In this document: positions 15,781 through 23,451 of the stretch, piece by piece
How the letters are laid out: each line of letters starts with the position of its first letter
How positions within the stretch are numbered: the stretch's first letter is position 1
Assembly (NCBI GenBank): GCA_016844935.1
Contig: JAERTK010000328.1
Coordinates: forward strand, 1 to 45,133
DNA: 45,133 nucleotides
Reading direction: 5' to 3'
Origin: Desulfobacteraceae bacterium
GTDB taxonomy: Bacteria > Desulfobacterota > DSM-4660 > Desulfatiglandales > Desulfatiglandaceae
The notes under the pieces: generated by a model
Told to the model about the DNA's origin: nothing
Databases searched by the model: none
What the model saw: only the letters and a program-made list of their open reading frames with translations
Made by a program: the position numbers and the translations under genes

Positions 15781-16860
15781 CTACCTCCCTTGTCCGGACG
15801 TTTCGGTGGGAGGACACATGAGTTCCCCGTCGACGGAAAAAGCGTATATGCGGTTTTTGTCGATTCCGAATTCGACTGTGCTCCCGATGGGGTGGTGGTG
15901 AACGCCGGCCTCGTAAACGATAAAGGAACCGATGCCCCCCTGCATGTGGAGGATCGTCTGGGAACCGCTGATTTCGCTGAGCTTGACCTTTCCGGTAATG
16001 CCCCTTCCAATGTAAAGGTCAGCGGCCTGTAGGCCGAAGAGGTAGGCGCCGTCGGAAAGCCCCTTCAAATGGTCCGGCACCGGAAATTTTACCTTCCCGC
16101 GTAGATTTAGATCTCCTCCGCTGATGGACCCCTCAAGAATGTTCATGGGCGGGTCGTTGATGATTTCGGCACAACGTATGGTGGAAGGAGAGTTGAAAAC
16201 CGTCAGGGGATCGCCCTGCTGGATGACGGCCCCCTCGTCCATGACGATCAGTTCGTGGCCCAACTGGATGGCCTCTCCGGGCTCCGTGGTGGTGTAGATC
16301 ACGATGGCGTCGTTCTGGCCCTGAAAAATGTTCAAGAACTCTTCTCTGAGCTGCTCTCTTAGCTTGTAGTCCAAATTGACCAGAGGTTCGTCGAGCAACA
16401 GGATGTCCGAGCGTTTGACCAAGGCCCGTGCCAGGGCGACCCGCTGTTGTTGGCCGCCTGAAAGGGAGCGTGGTTTTCGCTTCTCAAACTGGGAGAGACC
16501 CACCTTGGCGAGGACTTCCCGGGCCCTTTCTCTCGCTTCGCTTTTCGGGATGTGGGCGCGGTTGAGCGGAAAGGTCACGTTGGCCAGTACCGTCAGATGG
16601 GGATAATTGATGAACTGCTGGTAGACCATGGCCACGCTCCGTTTCCAGACCGGAAGGCTCAGAAACTCTTTTCCGTGCAGGGTCAATCCCCCCTTGTCGG
16701 GGGTCTGGAGACCGGCGATGGTTCTGAGCAGGGTGGTTTTGCCCGACAGGGTTCGGCCGAGAATCGTGTAAAGCTTTCCACGCTTGAACTCAAGATTCAC
16801 GTCGTCCAGGTGCGGAACGCCATCGACCCGGATGTCAAAATTTTTCATTAACAACGACAT
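15781..16860 (-). CDS. ABC transporter ATPase with altered Walker A
   Basis: 359-residue partner ATPase. The signature motif is canonical (LSGGQQQRVALAR, 133-145), as are Walker B (ILLLDEP, 153-159) and the D-loop NLD. The P-loop reads GRTLSGKTT (35-43), with Leu where the second conserved Gly of GxxGxGK[ST] is expected. The H-loop is replaced by IYTTTEPGEA: Thr/Glu stand where the switch His normally sits (compare VTHDQ in the partner). The start at 16860 has GGAGG 8 bases upstream; the open frame extends further but without a ribosome site. It overlaps nothing and is separated from the permease gene by 13 bases. With the other ATPase it should form one consensus and one degenerate nucleotide site. 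Confidence 0.9.
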   Translation of the reverse strand: MSLLMKNFDIRVDGVPHLDDVNLEFKRGKLYTILGRTLSGKTTLLRTIAGLQTPDKGGLTLHGKEFLSLPVWKRSVAMVYQQFINYPHLTVLANVTFPLNRAHIPKSEARERAREVLAKVGLSQFEKRKPRSLSGGQQQRVALARALVKRSDILLLDEPLVNLDYKLREQLREEFLNIFQGQNDAIVIYTTTEPGEAIQLGHELIVMDEGAVIQQGDPLTVFNSPSTIRCAEIINDPPMNILEGSISGGDLNLRGKVKFPVPDHLKGLSDGAYLFGLQAADLYIGRGITGKVKLSEISGSQTILHMQGGIGSFIVYEAGVHHHPIGSTVEFGIDKNRIYAFSVDGELMCPPTETSGQGR

Positions 16861-16873
16861 TGATACATCCTCC

Positions 16874-17719
16874 TTAGCGGATAGCGCCCGCCAGGTTGCC
16901 GCTGGAAAGAAAGCGTTCGACAACGAAAGCGATAATCACCAGTGGTGCCACGGAAACCAGGGCCGAAGCCGAGAGACTCCACCAGGGTGTCACCGAAGAA
17001 TTGAGGGCCACCACAGCCACCGGAAGCAGCTGTGTTTTGGTGAAGGTGAGGGTGAAGGCAAAGAAAAAATCGTTCCATCCGAATATGATGCAGAAAAGTC
17101 CCCCCACCACGATTCCCGGTATGGAATTGGGCAGGACCACCCTCATGAAGGCGCCGACCGGGGTGCATCCGTCAATCATGGCCATTTCATCCATCTCTCT
17201 CGGTATGTTGCTGAAAAAATCGACCATGACCCACGTGGCGATGGGTAGCAGCAGGGCCACGTAAACGAGAATCAGACCGGGGATTGAGTCGAGAAGTCCT
17301 AATAATTGCAACATGAGGAAAAAGGGGATCGACAGTACGATGGGAGGCATGATTCTCTGGGAGATGAAAAAGAACGTGATGTCGCTGTTCTTGATGAACC
17401 CTAATTTGTAGCTGAACCGCGCCAGACCGTAGGCTGCGAGGGTTCCGAGCACCAGACTGATCATGCTGGCACTCAACGTGACGATGATGCTCGAAATGTA
17501 CGGCTGCACGATATCGATGCCCTGCCCGCCCGATCTGACCAACACTTTCCACCCTTCGAGGGACGGTTTGTATTGGAGCCAGGGGATGTAGGTCGCGCCC
17601 CCGGTGACGCCGTTTGCGGTTTTAAATGAAGTGGTGAGCGCCCAGAGAAAAGGGAGTGCCACAAAAGAAGACCAGAGAAGGATCGCTCCGTATTTGAATA
17701 TGAGATAGAGGGTTCTCAT
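16874..17719 (-). CDS. ABC transporter permease, MalG/UgpE type
   Basis: 281-residue inner-membrane permease with six predicted membrane helices, the first at about 10-30. The EAA coupling motif EMDEMAMIDGCTPVGAFMRVVLP (about 185-207) contacts the ATPases. The C-terminal helix pair is typical of binding-protein-dependent carbohydrate importers (family MalG/CUT1). The start at 17719 lies 3 bases after the stop of the other permease, so the pair is translationally linked. The transported solute cannot be read from sequence. Confidence 0.92.
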   Translation of the reverse strand: MRTLYLIFKYGAILLWSSFVALPFLWALTTSFKTANGVTGGATYIPWLQYKPSLEGWKVLVRSGGQGIDIVQPYISSIIVTLSASMISLVLGTLAAYGLARFSYKLGFIKNSDITFFFISQRIMPPIVLSIPFFLMLQLLGLLDSIPGLILVYVALLLPIATWVMVDFFSNIPREMDEMAMIDGCTPVGAFMRVVLPNSIPGIVVGGLFCIIFGWNDFFFAFTLTFTKTQLLPVAVVALNSSVTPWWSLSASALVSVAPLVIIAFVVERFLSSGNLAGAIR

Positions 17720-17722
17720 GAA

Positions 17723-18589
17723 TTAGTCCCGTGCTATGTTGCGCGTCAAGATTTTTGCGATAATCGTGAGGCTGATGATCATGATGACAAGGTAGGTGAT
17801 GGAGAGCGTTGCCGAGTATCCGATCTGGTAGTCGCGCATCCCCCGAATGTAAATGTAATAACTGCTGGTTTCAGTTGCCGTTCCGGGTCCCCCGGATGTC
17901 AGGACATAGACGGTTTCCATGATTTTGCTGGCCTCGATGAGCCTGATCATGATGGCGCCGATGGAGATGGGCGCCATCAAGGGGAAGGTGACGCTGAAAA
18001 ATGTCCTGAAAGGTCCCGCACCGTCAATGGCCGCGGCCATATATGGGTCTCTCGGAAGGGAGAGCAGACCGGCCAGAAGCAGCAGGAACATGAACGGGGT
18101 CCATTGCCACGTTTCCACGAGGATAACGCTGACCATGGCCATGCCGCCGGTGGAAAGCCAGGTGACCGGCTCGAACCCGAGGAGCTGGACGATGTCGTTG
18201 GCGGGTCCTAGGGATTCGTGCAGGATGGTCCGCCAGATGACGCTCATGATGACCGGTGTCGTCATCATGGGCACCAGGAAAAGGACACGGACAAATCGTT
18301 TCATGAGGACGTCACGCCACACCAGGAGCGCCAATCCGAAACCGAGCGTGTACTGGAGCAGGACCGAACCGACGGCCATGAAACTGAGCCTTCTGAGCGC
18401 TTCCCAGAACCTGCCGTCCGAAAAGAGTCGTGAATAGTTCTGGCCTCCGATCCAGTCGAGTCCGGGTTTGACCACATCCCAGCTGGAAAAACTGACCCGG
18501 ATGGTGAACAGGAGCGGAAAGATGATGATTGCCACCAGGACGATGAGCCCGGGAAGGAGAAAAATATGTTTGTGTTTCAGTCGCAGCAT
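17723..18589 (-). CDS. ABC transporter permease, MalF/UgpA type
   Basis: 288-residue inner-membrane permease with six helices, starting MLRLKHKHIFLLPG just before the first helix. The EAA motif is DPYMAAAIDGAGPFRTFFSVTFPL, and the ending matches CUT1 permeases. The frame can be extended to a TTG at 18646, but that has no ribosome site and would put a stable hairpin inside the coding region; the ATG at 18589 gives the standard N-terminus. It follows the binding-protein gene after a 108-base spacer containing a strong stem-loop. Confidence 0.88.
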   Translation of the reverse strand: MLRLKHKHIFLLPGLIVLVAIIIFPLLFTIRVSFSSWDVVKPGLDWIGGQNYSRLFSDGRFWEALRRLSFMAVGSVLLQYTLGFGLALLVWRDVLMKRFVRVLFLVPMMTTPVIMSVIWRTILHESLGPANDIVQLLGFEPVTWLSTGGMAMVSVILVETWQWTPFMFLLLLAGLLSLPRDPYMAAAIDGAGPFRTFFSVTFPLMAPISIGAIMIRLIEASKIMETVYVLTSGGPGTATETSSYYIYIRGMRDYQIGYSATLSITYLVIMIISLTIIAKILTRNIARD

Positions 18590-18651
18590 GGCGCCTCTGA
18601 GAACGTCAAGAGGACTTTCCCTTTTTGGGAAAGCCCTCCGTATCAAATTTA

Positions 18652-18684
18652 GGACAGGACTGCGGTGGATCCGCGATCCTGTCC
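18652..18684 (-). promoter_or_regulatory. intercistronic stem-loop after binding-protein gene
   Basis: GGACAGGA (18652-18659) pairs perfectly with TCCTGTCC (18677-18684), and inside it GCGG (18662-18665) pairs with CCGC (18671-18674). It sits just after the binding-protein stop codon, with only a weak T-run following. A second 7-bp hairpin (CTTTCCC/GGGAAAG around 18615-18635) follows. Such hairpins between binding protein and permease genes usually stabilise the upstream message or cause partial termination, which keeps the binding protein in excess. Confidence 0.6.
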
Positions 18685-18697
18685 CGGTCTACGGAAA

Positions 18698-20227
18698 TCA
18701 GCGCAGATTGTCCTCCAGGGCAACCACGTTTTTGTAAGCGTCGCGAACCCGATCCTTGCCGATACGATCAACGATCTGCGTCCATTCTTTGGCAACACCA
18801 TCAAGTGCCTTCTGGGGGGTTTCCTGACCCGCCATGGCCTTGGAAACGCCGGCAGCCAGAGAGCTCATGAACTGACCGACCCCGGGAACCCTGAGATCGA
18901 AGACGCGGTTCTTGCTCAAATCCATGCCGGCCAGGGTTTCCACATAGGTTTCGGCGGTGTTCTTGTCCCATCCCAGCTTTTCCACCCAGAAATTGGGATC
19001 AAAGTGCGTTGACCGGTAGGGGTTCACACCGAAACGGCCGATTTGGAGATCGTGAAGGGTGTTGGCCTGGTTGCTGAAAAACGCGAGGAAGTCAAAAGCC
19101 ATGTCCTTGTTCTTGGACATCTTGGAAACCGCTGATGTCCATCCCCAGCAAATGTAGGGTGCGCGGTTGGGCGGGGAAAACTTGTCCCACTTGCCGGTGT
19201 CGCGGTTCCATACTTCGCTGGCGCCCGGCAGGGGTGCCGCGGCCACCTTGTTGCGGATGGGGCTGTCTTTCTGCATGGCCTGGATGAAAGCGTCATCCCA
19301 GCTGTAGCTCATGAGGACCTGGCCGCCCCCGAAGGAAAAAATTTCGTCACCCAGACCGAAGTTGTTTCCGCCCGGAGGAAAGGCTTTCTGCGCATCCACG
19401 AAGAGCTCGAGTCCTTTGACCCATCCCGGCGTGTTGATCAAGGGTTTCATGGTCTTCAGATCGAAAAAGAAGCCGCCCTTCACGTTCGGGTTCTTGGCAT
19501 ACGGGGCTGCTCTGCTGATGAAGGCCGAGAACATGAGGTCGTCACGTTTGGCCACTTCGGCGGTTCCGTAGTTTTTCTCTCCATCGCCGCTCCAGTCCCA
19601 CCCGGAGAAATACTTGGCAACTGCATTGTACTCTTCCCAGGTTTGGGGAACGCGAAGATCTTTTCCCGTGTCCTTCTTGTAACGGGCCTGCATTTTGGGG
19701 CTGTTAAAAATGTCAGAACGATACTTCAGGTAATGACGGTCACCGTCCACGGGGAACTGGATCATGGTGTCGCCCCATTTGGCAACGTCCTGGTAGTTGA
19801 GGGTCACTTCTTTCATGGCGCCGTTGTCCAGGTACTTCTGTGGAACCGGGGCCAGGTAAGTGTTCATATCACCGATCCAGAGAGACCCGTAAAAAAGAAC
19901 ATCATAAGCGTCCTGTTTCGTCTGGAAGGGGATCATAATTCGCTGGAACAGATCACCGAAAGGAACATGAACCACGTTCACCTTTGCGCCGGTCAGTTCT
20001 TCAAACTGCTTGGCGTGAAGCGCCGTGGGTTCACCCATGACCGGAACCGCATGGGTGATAATGTTGAGGGTTCTGCCGGAATAATCCTTGGCATCGATGG
20101 ACTCGTAGGAACCGATTCCCGGGACATCTTTTTCAATGCCGTACTTTGAATAGTCGGCTGCCTGGGCCGAGAATCCGCCTGCGACCAGAAAAATGGTCAA
20201 GATCAAAGCTGCAAAATACCGTTTCAT
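18698..20227 (-). CDS. periplasmic solute-binding protein of polyol/sugar-type ABC importer
   Basis: 509-residue extracellular binding protein of family 1 (sugar, polyol, glycerol type). The signal peptide is residues 1-23 (MKRYFAALILTIFLVAGG..., cleavage after AQA). The mature protein begins ADYSKYG and has the bilobed-family segments LTGAKVNVVHVPFGDLFQ and AFDFLAFFSNQAN. It is longer than typical maltose-binding proteins (about 400), matching the larger sugar/glycerol-binding group. A good GGAGGAG ribosome site precedes the ATG at 20227. It is the first transporter gene after the alcohol dehydrogenase. The ligand is likely an alcohol, polyol or sugar, inferred from the neighbouring dehydrogenases. 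Confidence 0.9.
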   Translation of the reverse strand: MKRYFAALILTIFLVAGGFSAQAADYSKYGIEKDVPGIGSYESIDAKDYSGRTLNIITHAVPVMGEPTALHAKQFEELTGAKVNVVHVPFGDLFQRIMIPFQTKQDAYDVLFYGSLWIGDMNTYLAPVPQKYLDNGAMKEVTLNYQDVAKWGDTMIQFPVDGDRHYLKYRSDIFNSPKMQARYKKDTGKDLRVPQTWEEYNAVAKYFSGWDWSGDGEKNYGTAEVAKRDDLMFSAFISRAAPYAKNPNVKGGFFFDLKTMKPLINTPGWVKGLELFVDAQKAFPPGGNNFGLGDEIFSFGGGQVLMSYSWDDAFIQAMQKDSPIRNKVAAAPLPGASEVWNRDTGKWDKFSPPNRAPYICWGWTSAVSKMSKNKDMAFDFLAFFSNQANTLHDLQIGRFGVNPYRSTHFDPNFWVEKLGWDKNTAETYVETLAGMDLSKNRVFDLRVPGVGQFMSSLAAGVSKAMAGQETPQKALDGVAKEWTQIVDRIGKDRVRDAYKNVVALEDNLR

Positions 20228-20258
20228 GTCTCCTCCTGTTTTAAAAAAAAGTTTTGAT

Positions 20259-21302
20259 TTATGGAATTAAGACCGTGCGGCCTTTATTCCTCCTATCCTT
20301 AAGGTCCCGAAGGGCCTTATTGGCGTTGCTTAACGAGTATTCCCGGGTAGTTAGCGTGACAAGCCCACGATCGACCATGGTGAGCAGTTCTTTTAAGTCG
20401 GAAAAGGTCCCTCCCAGAACGCCTACGATGGTTTTTTCGGACCGGATCAGCTCGAGGGTCGATATGGTCAACCTGCCCCCATACCCGACCAGGTAATAAT
20501 GCCCACCCCTTCTGGTAACGAACAGACCTTTGTTGACGGAGCTGTCTTTTCCCACGAAGTCGATGACGGTTTCCACTCCCTTTCCGCCGGTCAGTGCAAG
20601 GATTTTTTCGGTGTAGTGTTCGTCGGCGATAAAGGTGTAGTGGGCGCCCACGGATCGCGCCAAGTCCAGAGCGGTCTCGGATTTGTCCACCACGATGATT
20701 TCGGTGGAGCTGAGGGCTCTGAGGATCTGAATGCAGAGATGACCCAGGCCTCCTGCGCCGATCACGAGGGTATAGTGTCCCGGGATCAGGTGCTTTGAAG
20801 CCCTGCGTGCCACGTTGTAGGCCGTCAGGCCCGCGTCCGCAAGGGGGGCCGTGTCCATTGGGGAGAGATGAGACGGAAGTTTCAGGAGCATGCTTTCTTC
20901 AGCGAGCATGTATTCCGCAAATCCCCCGTTACGGTTGAAGCCGGGATAAAACCCGCGTTTTCTGAAATGATGGCTTCCTGTGGCCCCTGAGCCCTGGAGA
21001 TCTCCGGAGACCGTGGGGTGCAGAATGACCGGGTCTCCCACCTGCACCGATTCCACCGCCACACCGATTTCTTCCACCCAGCCGGCATTTTCGTGCCCGA
21101 GAATGATCGGCAGCTCGATTCGCATGTGATCACACCACAGACCTTCGATCAACTTCAGGTCCGTTCCGCACACCCCGGCCCCCCCGATCCTGACGATCAC
21201 ATCGGTCGGTTCTTCCATAATGGGGTCAGACACGTCCTCGTACGACAGCCAGTCCGGGCCGTTCAAAGATTCATCGAATTGGTGCAACAATGCGGCCTTC
21301 AT
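20259..21302 (-). CDS. zinc-type alcohol dehydrogenase lacking structural-zinc cysteines
   Basis: Medium-chain dehydrogenase/reductase of 347 residues. Catalytic zinc ligands are Cys45 (GVCGTD), His70-Glu71 (GHENAG) and probably an Asp near 155. The Rossmann loop is GAGGLGHL, followed by IVVDKSE, whose Asp favours NAD+. The usual four-cysteine structural zinc lobe (CxxCxxC...C around residue 95-115) is absent; the region reads HPTVSGDLQGSGATG. It is the first gene after the -24/-12 promoter, so it should be among the most strongly induced products of the operon. The substrate is probably a primary or secondary alcohol related to the imported solute. Confidence 0.9.
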   Translation of the reverse strand: MKAALLHQFDESLNGPDWLSYEDVSDPIMEEPTDVIVRIGGAGVCGTDLKLIEGLWCDHMRIELPIILGHENAGWVEEIGVAVESVQVGDPVILHPTVSGDLQGSGATGSHHFRKRGFYPGFNRNGGFAEYMLAEESMLLKLPSHLSPMDTAPLADAGLTAYNVARRASKHLIPGHYTLVIGAGGLGHLCIQILRALSSTEIIVVDKSETALDLARSVGAHYTFIADEHYTEKILALTGGKGVETVIDFVGKDSSVNKGLFVTRRGGHYYLVGYGGRLTISTLELIRSEKTIVGVLGGTFSDLKELLTMVDRGLVTLTTREYSLSNANKALRDLKDRRNKGRTVLIP

Positions 21303-21379
21303 GTTCTCTTAACTGAGAGTCCTTTGTTTTGATTCAAAAAAACGAAACTGTTTTTTGGGAAGATAACCCCAGTGTAATG

Positions 21380-21395
21380 AGCAAATAACATGCCA
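21380..21395 (-). promoter_or_regulatory. sigma-54 (-24/-12) promoter
   Basis: The minus strand reads TGGCATG-TTAT-TTGCT, an exact fit to TGGCAYG-N4-TTGCW with correct GG-to-GC spacing. It points into the alcohol dehydrogenase gene, with an expected leader of about 65 bases. The divergently encoded regulator is a sigma-54 activator, which makes the assignment strong. Confidence 0.85.
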
Positions 21396-21494
21396 GTGTC
21401 TAGGTGACGGGCCGATGCCCCTATAAAAACAAAAGGTTATTGACAAGATACAGGGTGATGTACCAATATGATAAGATCTGGTTGTTGGAAAAAT

Positions 21495-21532
21495 GAACAG
21501 GTTGATGTTCTCGATTGTTCCGAAAATGAACA
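21495..21532. promoter_or_regulatory. putative activator-binding sites (GAACA/TGTTC half-sites)
   Basis: Four half-sites occur in 38 bases: GAACA (21495-21499), TGTTC (21506-21510), TGTTC (21516-21520) and GAACA (21528-21532). They form two opposed inverted repeats with 6- and 7-base spacers. They lie 100-137 bases upstream of the -24 element, the usual place for sigma-54 enhancers, and 41 bases before the regulator start, so autoregulation is possible. A TTGACA at 21440-21445 may belong to the regulator's own promoter, but no well-spaced -10 follows. Confidence 0.55.
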
Positions 21533-21572
21533 GATGTTGTCCGCTGGGAATTGAATTACAAGGTAGGAATCA

Positions 21573-23417
21573 ATGAAAGAAAACCCTCGTGCCCTGCTGG
21601 CCCGCAACGGGTCGGTGCCCCGGGAATATTTCAATGGAGAAATCCGTACGTCCTGGGAACGGTGTTTCCACATCGGTCTTGATCCGTTTGGAAGCCCCAA
21701 TCCAGCCAGGATCGGAGATTTGGAACTGAAAACGCTGAAGGAGAAAAACGATCTTGTCAAACGTCTGGCGAGGATCGAGATGGAAAACCTCCACAGGCAG
21801 ATTGCCGGGTCCAATTTCACCATCATTTTCGCGAACGATGAAGGCATCATTCTTGACAGCATCGTCGATTTTTCCACCACGAGACAGGATGAGAGGAGGA
21901 TCTCTCCAGGATACATCTGGAGTGAAGAAAACAACGGCACCAACGCCCTTGGGTTGGTCGCCGCCATCCGAAAACCGATCATTGTGCACGGGGACGAACA
22001 TTATTTCATGGCGCACGCGGGGCTCACCTGTGCAGCAGCTCCCATTTATGGCCTCGATGGCGAAACCGTCGGGATTATCGATGCCACTTCGGATTGCCGC
22101 TCCAGGCAGCGGCATACCCTCGCTCTGGTGGAGATGTCTTGTGTCACCATCGAAAAGGGGCTTTTCAGGGCAAGGCACAAGAACCATTTTGTCTTTGAGA
22201 TTCACAATCGCCGGGAATTCTTAGGGACCCTGCAGTCGGCCATGATCGCCTTGGACGGGAACGGTTTTCTGGTGGAAGCCAGTCGCCAGGCACGCTTTTT
22301 TCTACAGGGGATTTCCCTGACAGCGAGAATCCATTTTGATGAAATATTCAAAACGTCACTGAAAGAGTTCCTCGGGCAGCTCCAGGGTGGCCGGACCATC
22401 AACATTACCGACCGGGAAGGGAGTTCCTTCGCTGCAAGGCCATGCAACCATTTTGCCAGGAAGGAGGCCGTGAGAAGGGTTCCGGAGCGCGTCTCCGACC
22501 ATTTGAGGGAAGAAGTGAAGATGGTGTGGGAGGATCCGGCCGTCAGGTCTGCCATGCATCTGGTCAAGGGGGCCGTGGAGCTGAAAGTGCCGGTCTTGAT
22601 ACGGGGGGAGACAGGGACCGGGAAGGAACTGATGGCCAGATACGCCCACTCCATCAGTGGCCGTAACGGTAACTTCGTACCGGTTAATTGCGCGGCCCTT
22701 CCGGAAAATCTTTTCGAATCGGAGTTGTTTGGGTACCGGGATGGGGCGTTCAGCGGGTCCAGCAAAGGGGGTTCCTCCGGCCTGGTTACGCAGGCACGGG
22801 GCGGCACGCTTTTTCTGGACGAAATCGGCGCTATGCCGCTCCAGGTGCAGGTGAAATTGCTGCGGTTTCTGGATAGGATGGAGATCCGGCCGGTGGGGGG
22901 AACGCAGGAAATCAAGGTGGATATCCAGCTGATTTCGGCTACCAACGCAGAACTTACCGGCGACGAGAGCGACGGTTTCAGAAAGGATCTTCTCTACCGC
23001 CTCAATACCATGGAAGTCCGTATTCCTCCGCTGAGAGAGCGGAGCGATCTCCAAACCATCGTTGATTCCGTTGTAAAGGGTTTTGGTAAAGAACTGATCC
23101 TGGAACCCGGTGCCATGGCGCTTCTGGAGGCCTACAGCTGGCCGGGAAACATCCGGGAATTGAAAGGCCTCCTGACGCGCCTGCTCATCTCCTGCCCGGA
23201 CCGGAAGGTCCTTACCGAAGATATTCAGAAGCTTCTTTCCGCCCAAGATACCCAACGGGTCTCTGAGCAGTCGAAAAACCTGGCTGATCACGAACGTGAG
23301 ATTATTCTAGCGGCCTACGAACGGCACCAGGGAAACATATCCGCCGTGTCGAGGGATCTGGGAATTTCCAGAAACAAGGTCTACAAGAAACTGAAAGAAG
23401 GCCGTCACACAGGGTAG
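21573..23417 (+). CDS. sigma-54-dependent activator, AcoR/DhaR type
   Basis: 614-residue enhancer-binding protein. The N-terminal GAF sensor (about 80-190) contains the AcoR-like NNGTNALGL motif. A PAS-like stretch follows (about 218-275), then the AAA+ domain with Walker A GETGTGKE (345-352), the sigma-54 contact loop GAFSGS (391-396, normally GAFTGA) and Walker B GTLFLDEIG (411-419). A Fis-type HTH lies at the C-terminus (NISAVSRDLGISRNKVYKKL). AcoR/DhaR homologues control acetoin or glycerol/dihydroxyacetone use. No receiver domain is present, so a small ligand probably acts on the GAF/PAS region. It is divergent from the alcohol dehydrogenase/ABC operon, whose promoter is sigma-54 type. 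The start at 21573 has AGGTAGG upstream. Confidence 0.94.
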   Translation: MKENPRALLARNGSVPREYFNGEIRTSWERCFHIGLDPFGSPNPARIGDLELKTLKEKNDLVKRLARIEMENLHRQIAGSNFTIIFANDEGIILDSIVDFSTTRQDERRISPGYIWSEENNGTNALGLVAAIRKPIIVHGDEHYFMAHAGLTCAAAPIYGLDGETVGIIDATSDCRSRQRHTLALVEMSCVTIEKGLFRARHKNHFVFEIHNRREFLGTLQSAMIALDGNGFLVEASRQARFFLQGISLTARIHFDEIFKTSLKEFLGQLQGGRTINITDREGSSFAARPCNHFARKEAVRRVPERVSDHLREEVKMVWEDPAVRSAMHLVKGAVELKVPVLIRGETGTGKELMARYAHSISGRNGNFVPVNCAALPENLFESELFGYRDGAFSGSSKGGSSGLVTQARGGTLFLDEIGAMPLQVQVKLLRFLDRMEIRPVGGTQEIKVDIQLISATNAELTGDESDGFRKDLLYRLNTMEVRIPPLRERSDLQTIVDSVVKGFGKELILEPGAMALLEAYSWPGNIRELKGLLTRLLISCPDRKVLTEDIQKLLSAQDTQRVSEQSKNLADHEREIILAAYERHQGNISAVSRDLGISRNKVYKKLKEGRHTG

Positions 23418-23451
23418 ACGGGGACCACCGGGACCTTTGGAAAATATGGCT

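Noticed and set aside
18590-18646. Longer N-terminus for the MalF-type permease from a TTG start
   Set aside because: No ribosome site precedes the TTG, and the extra stretch contains a hairpin and an unconserved basic peptide.
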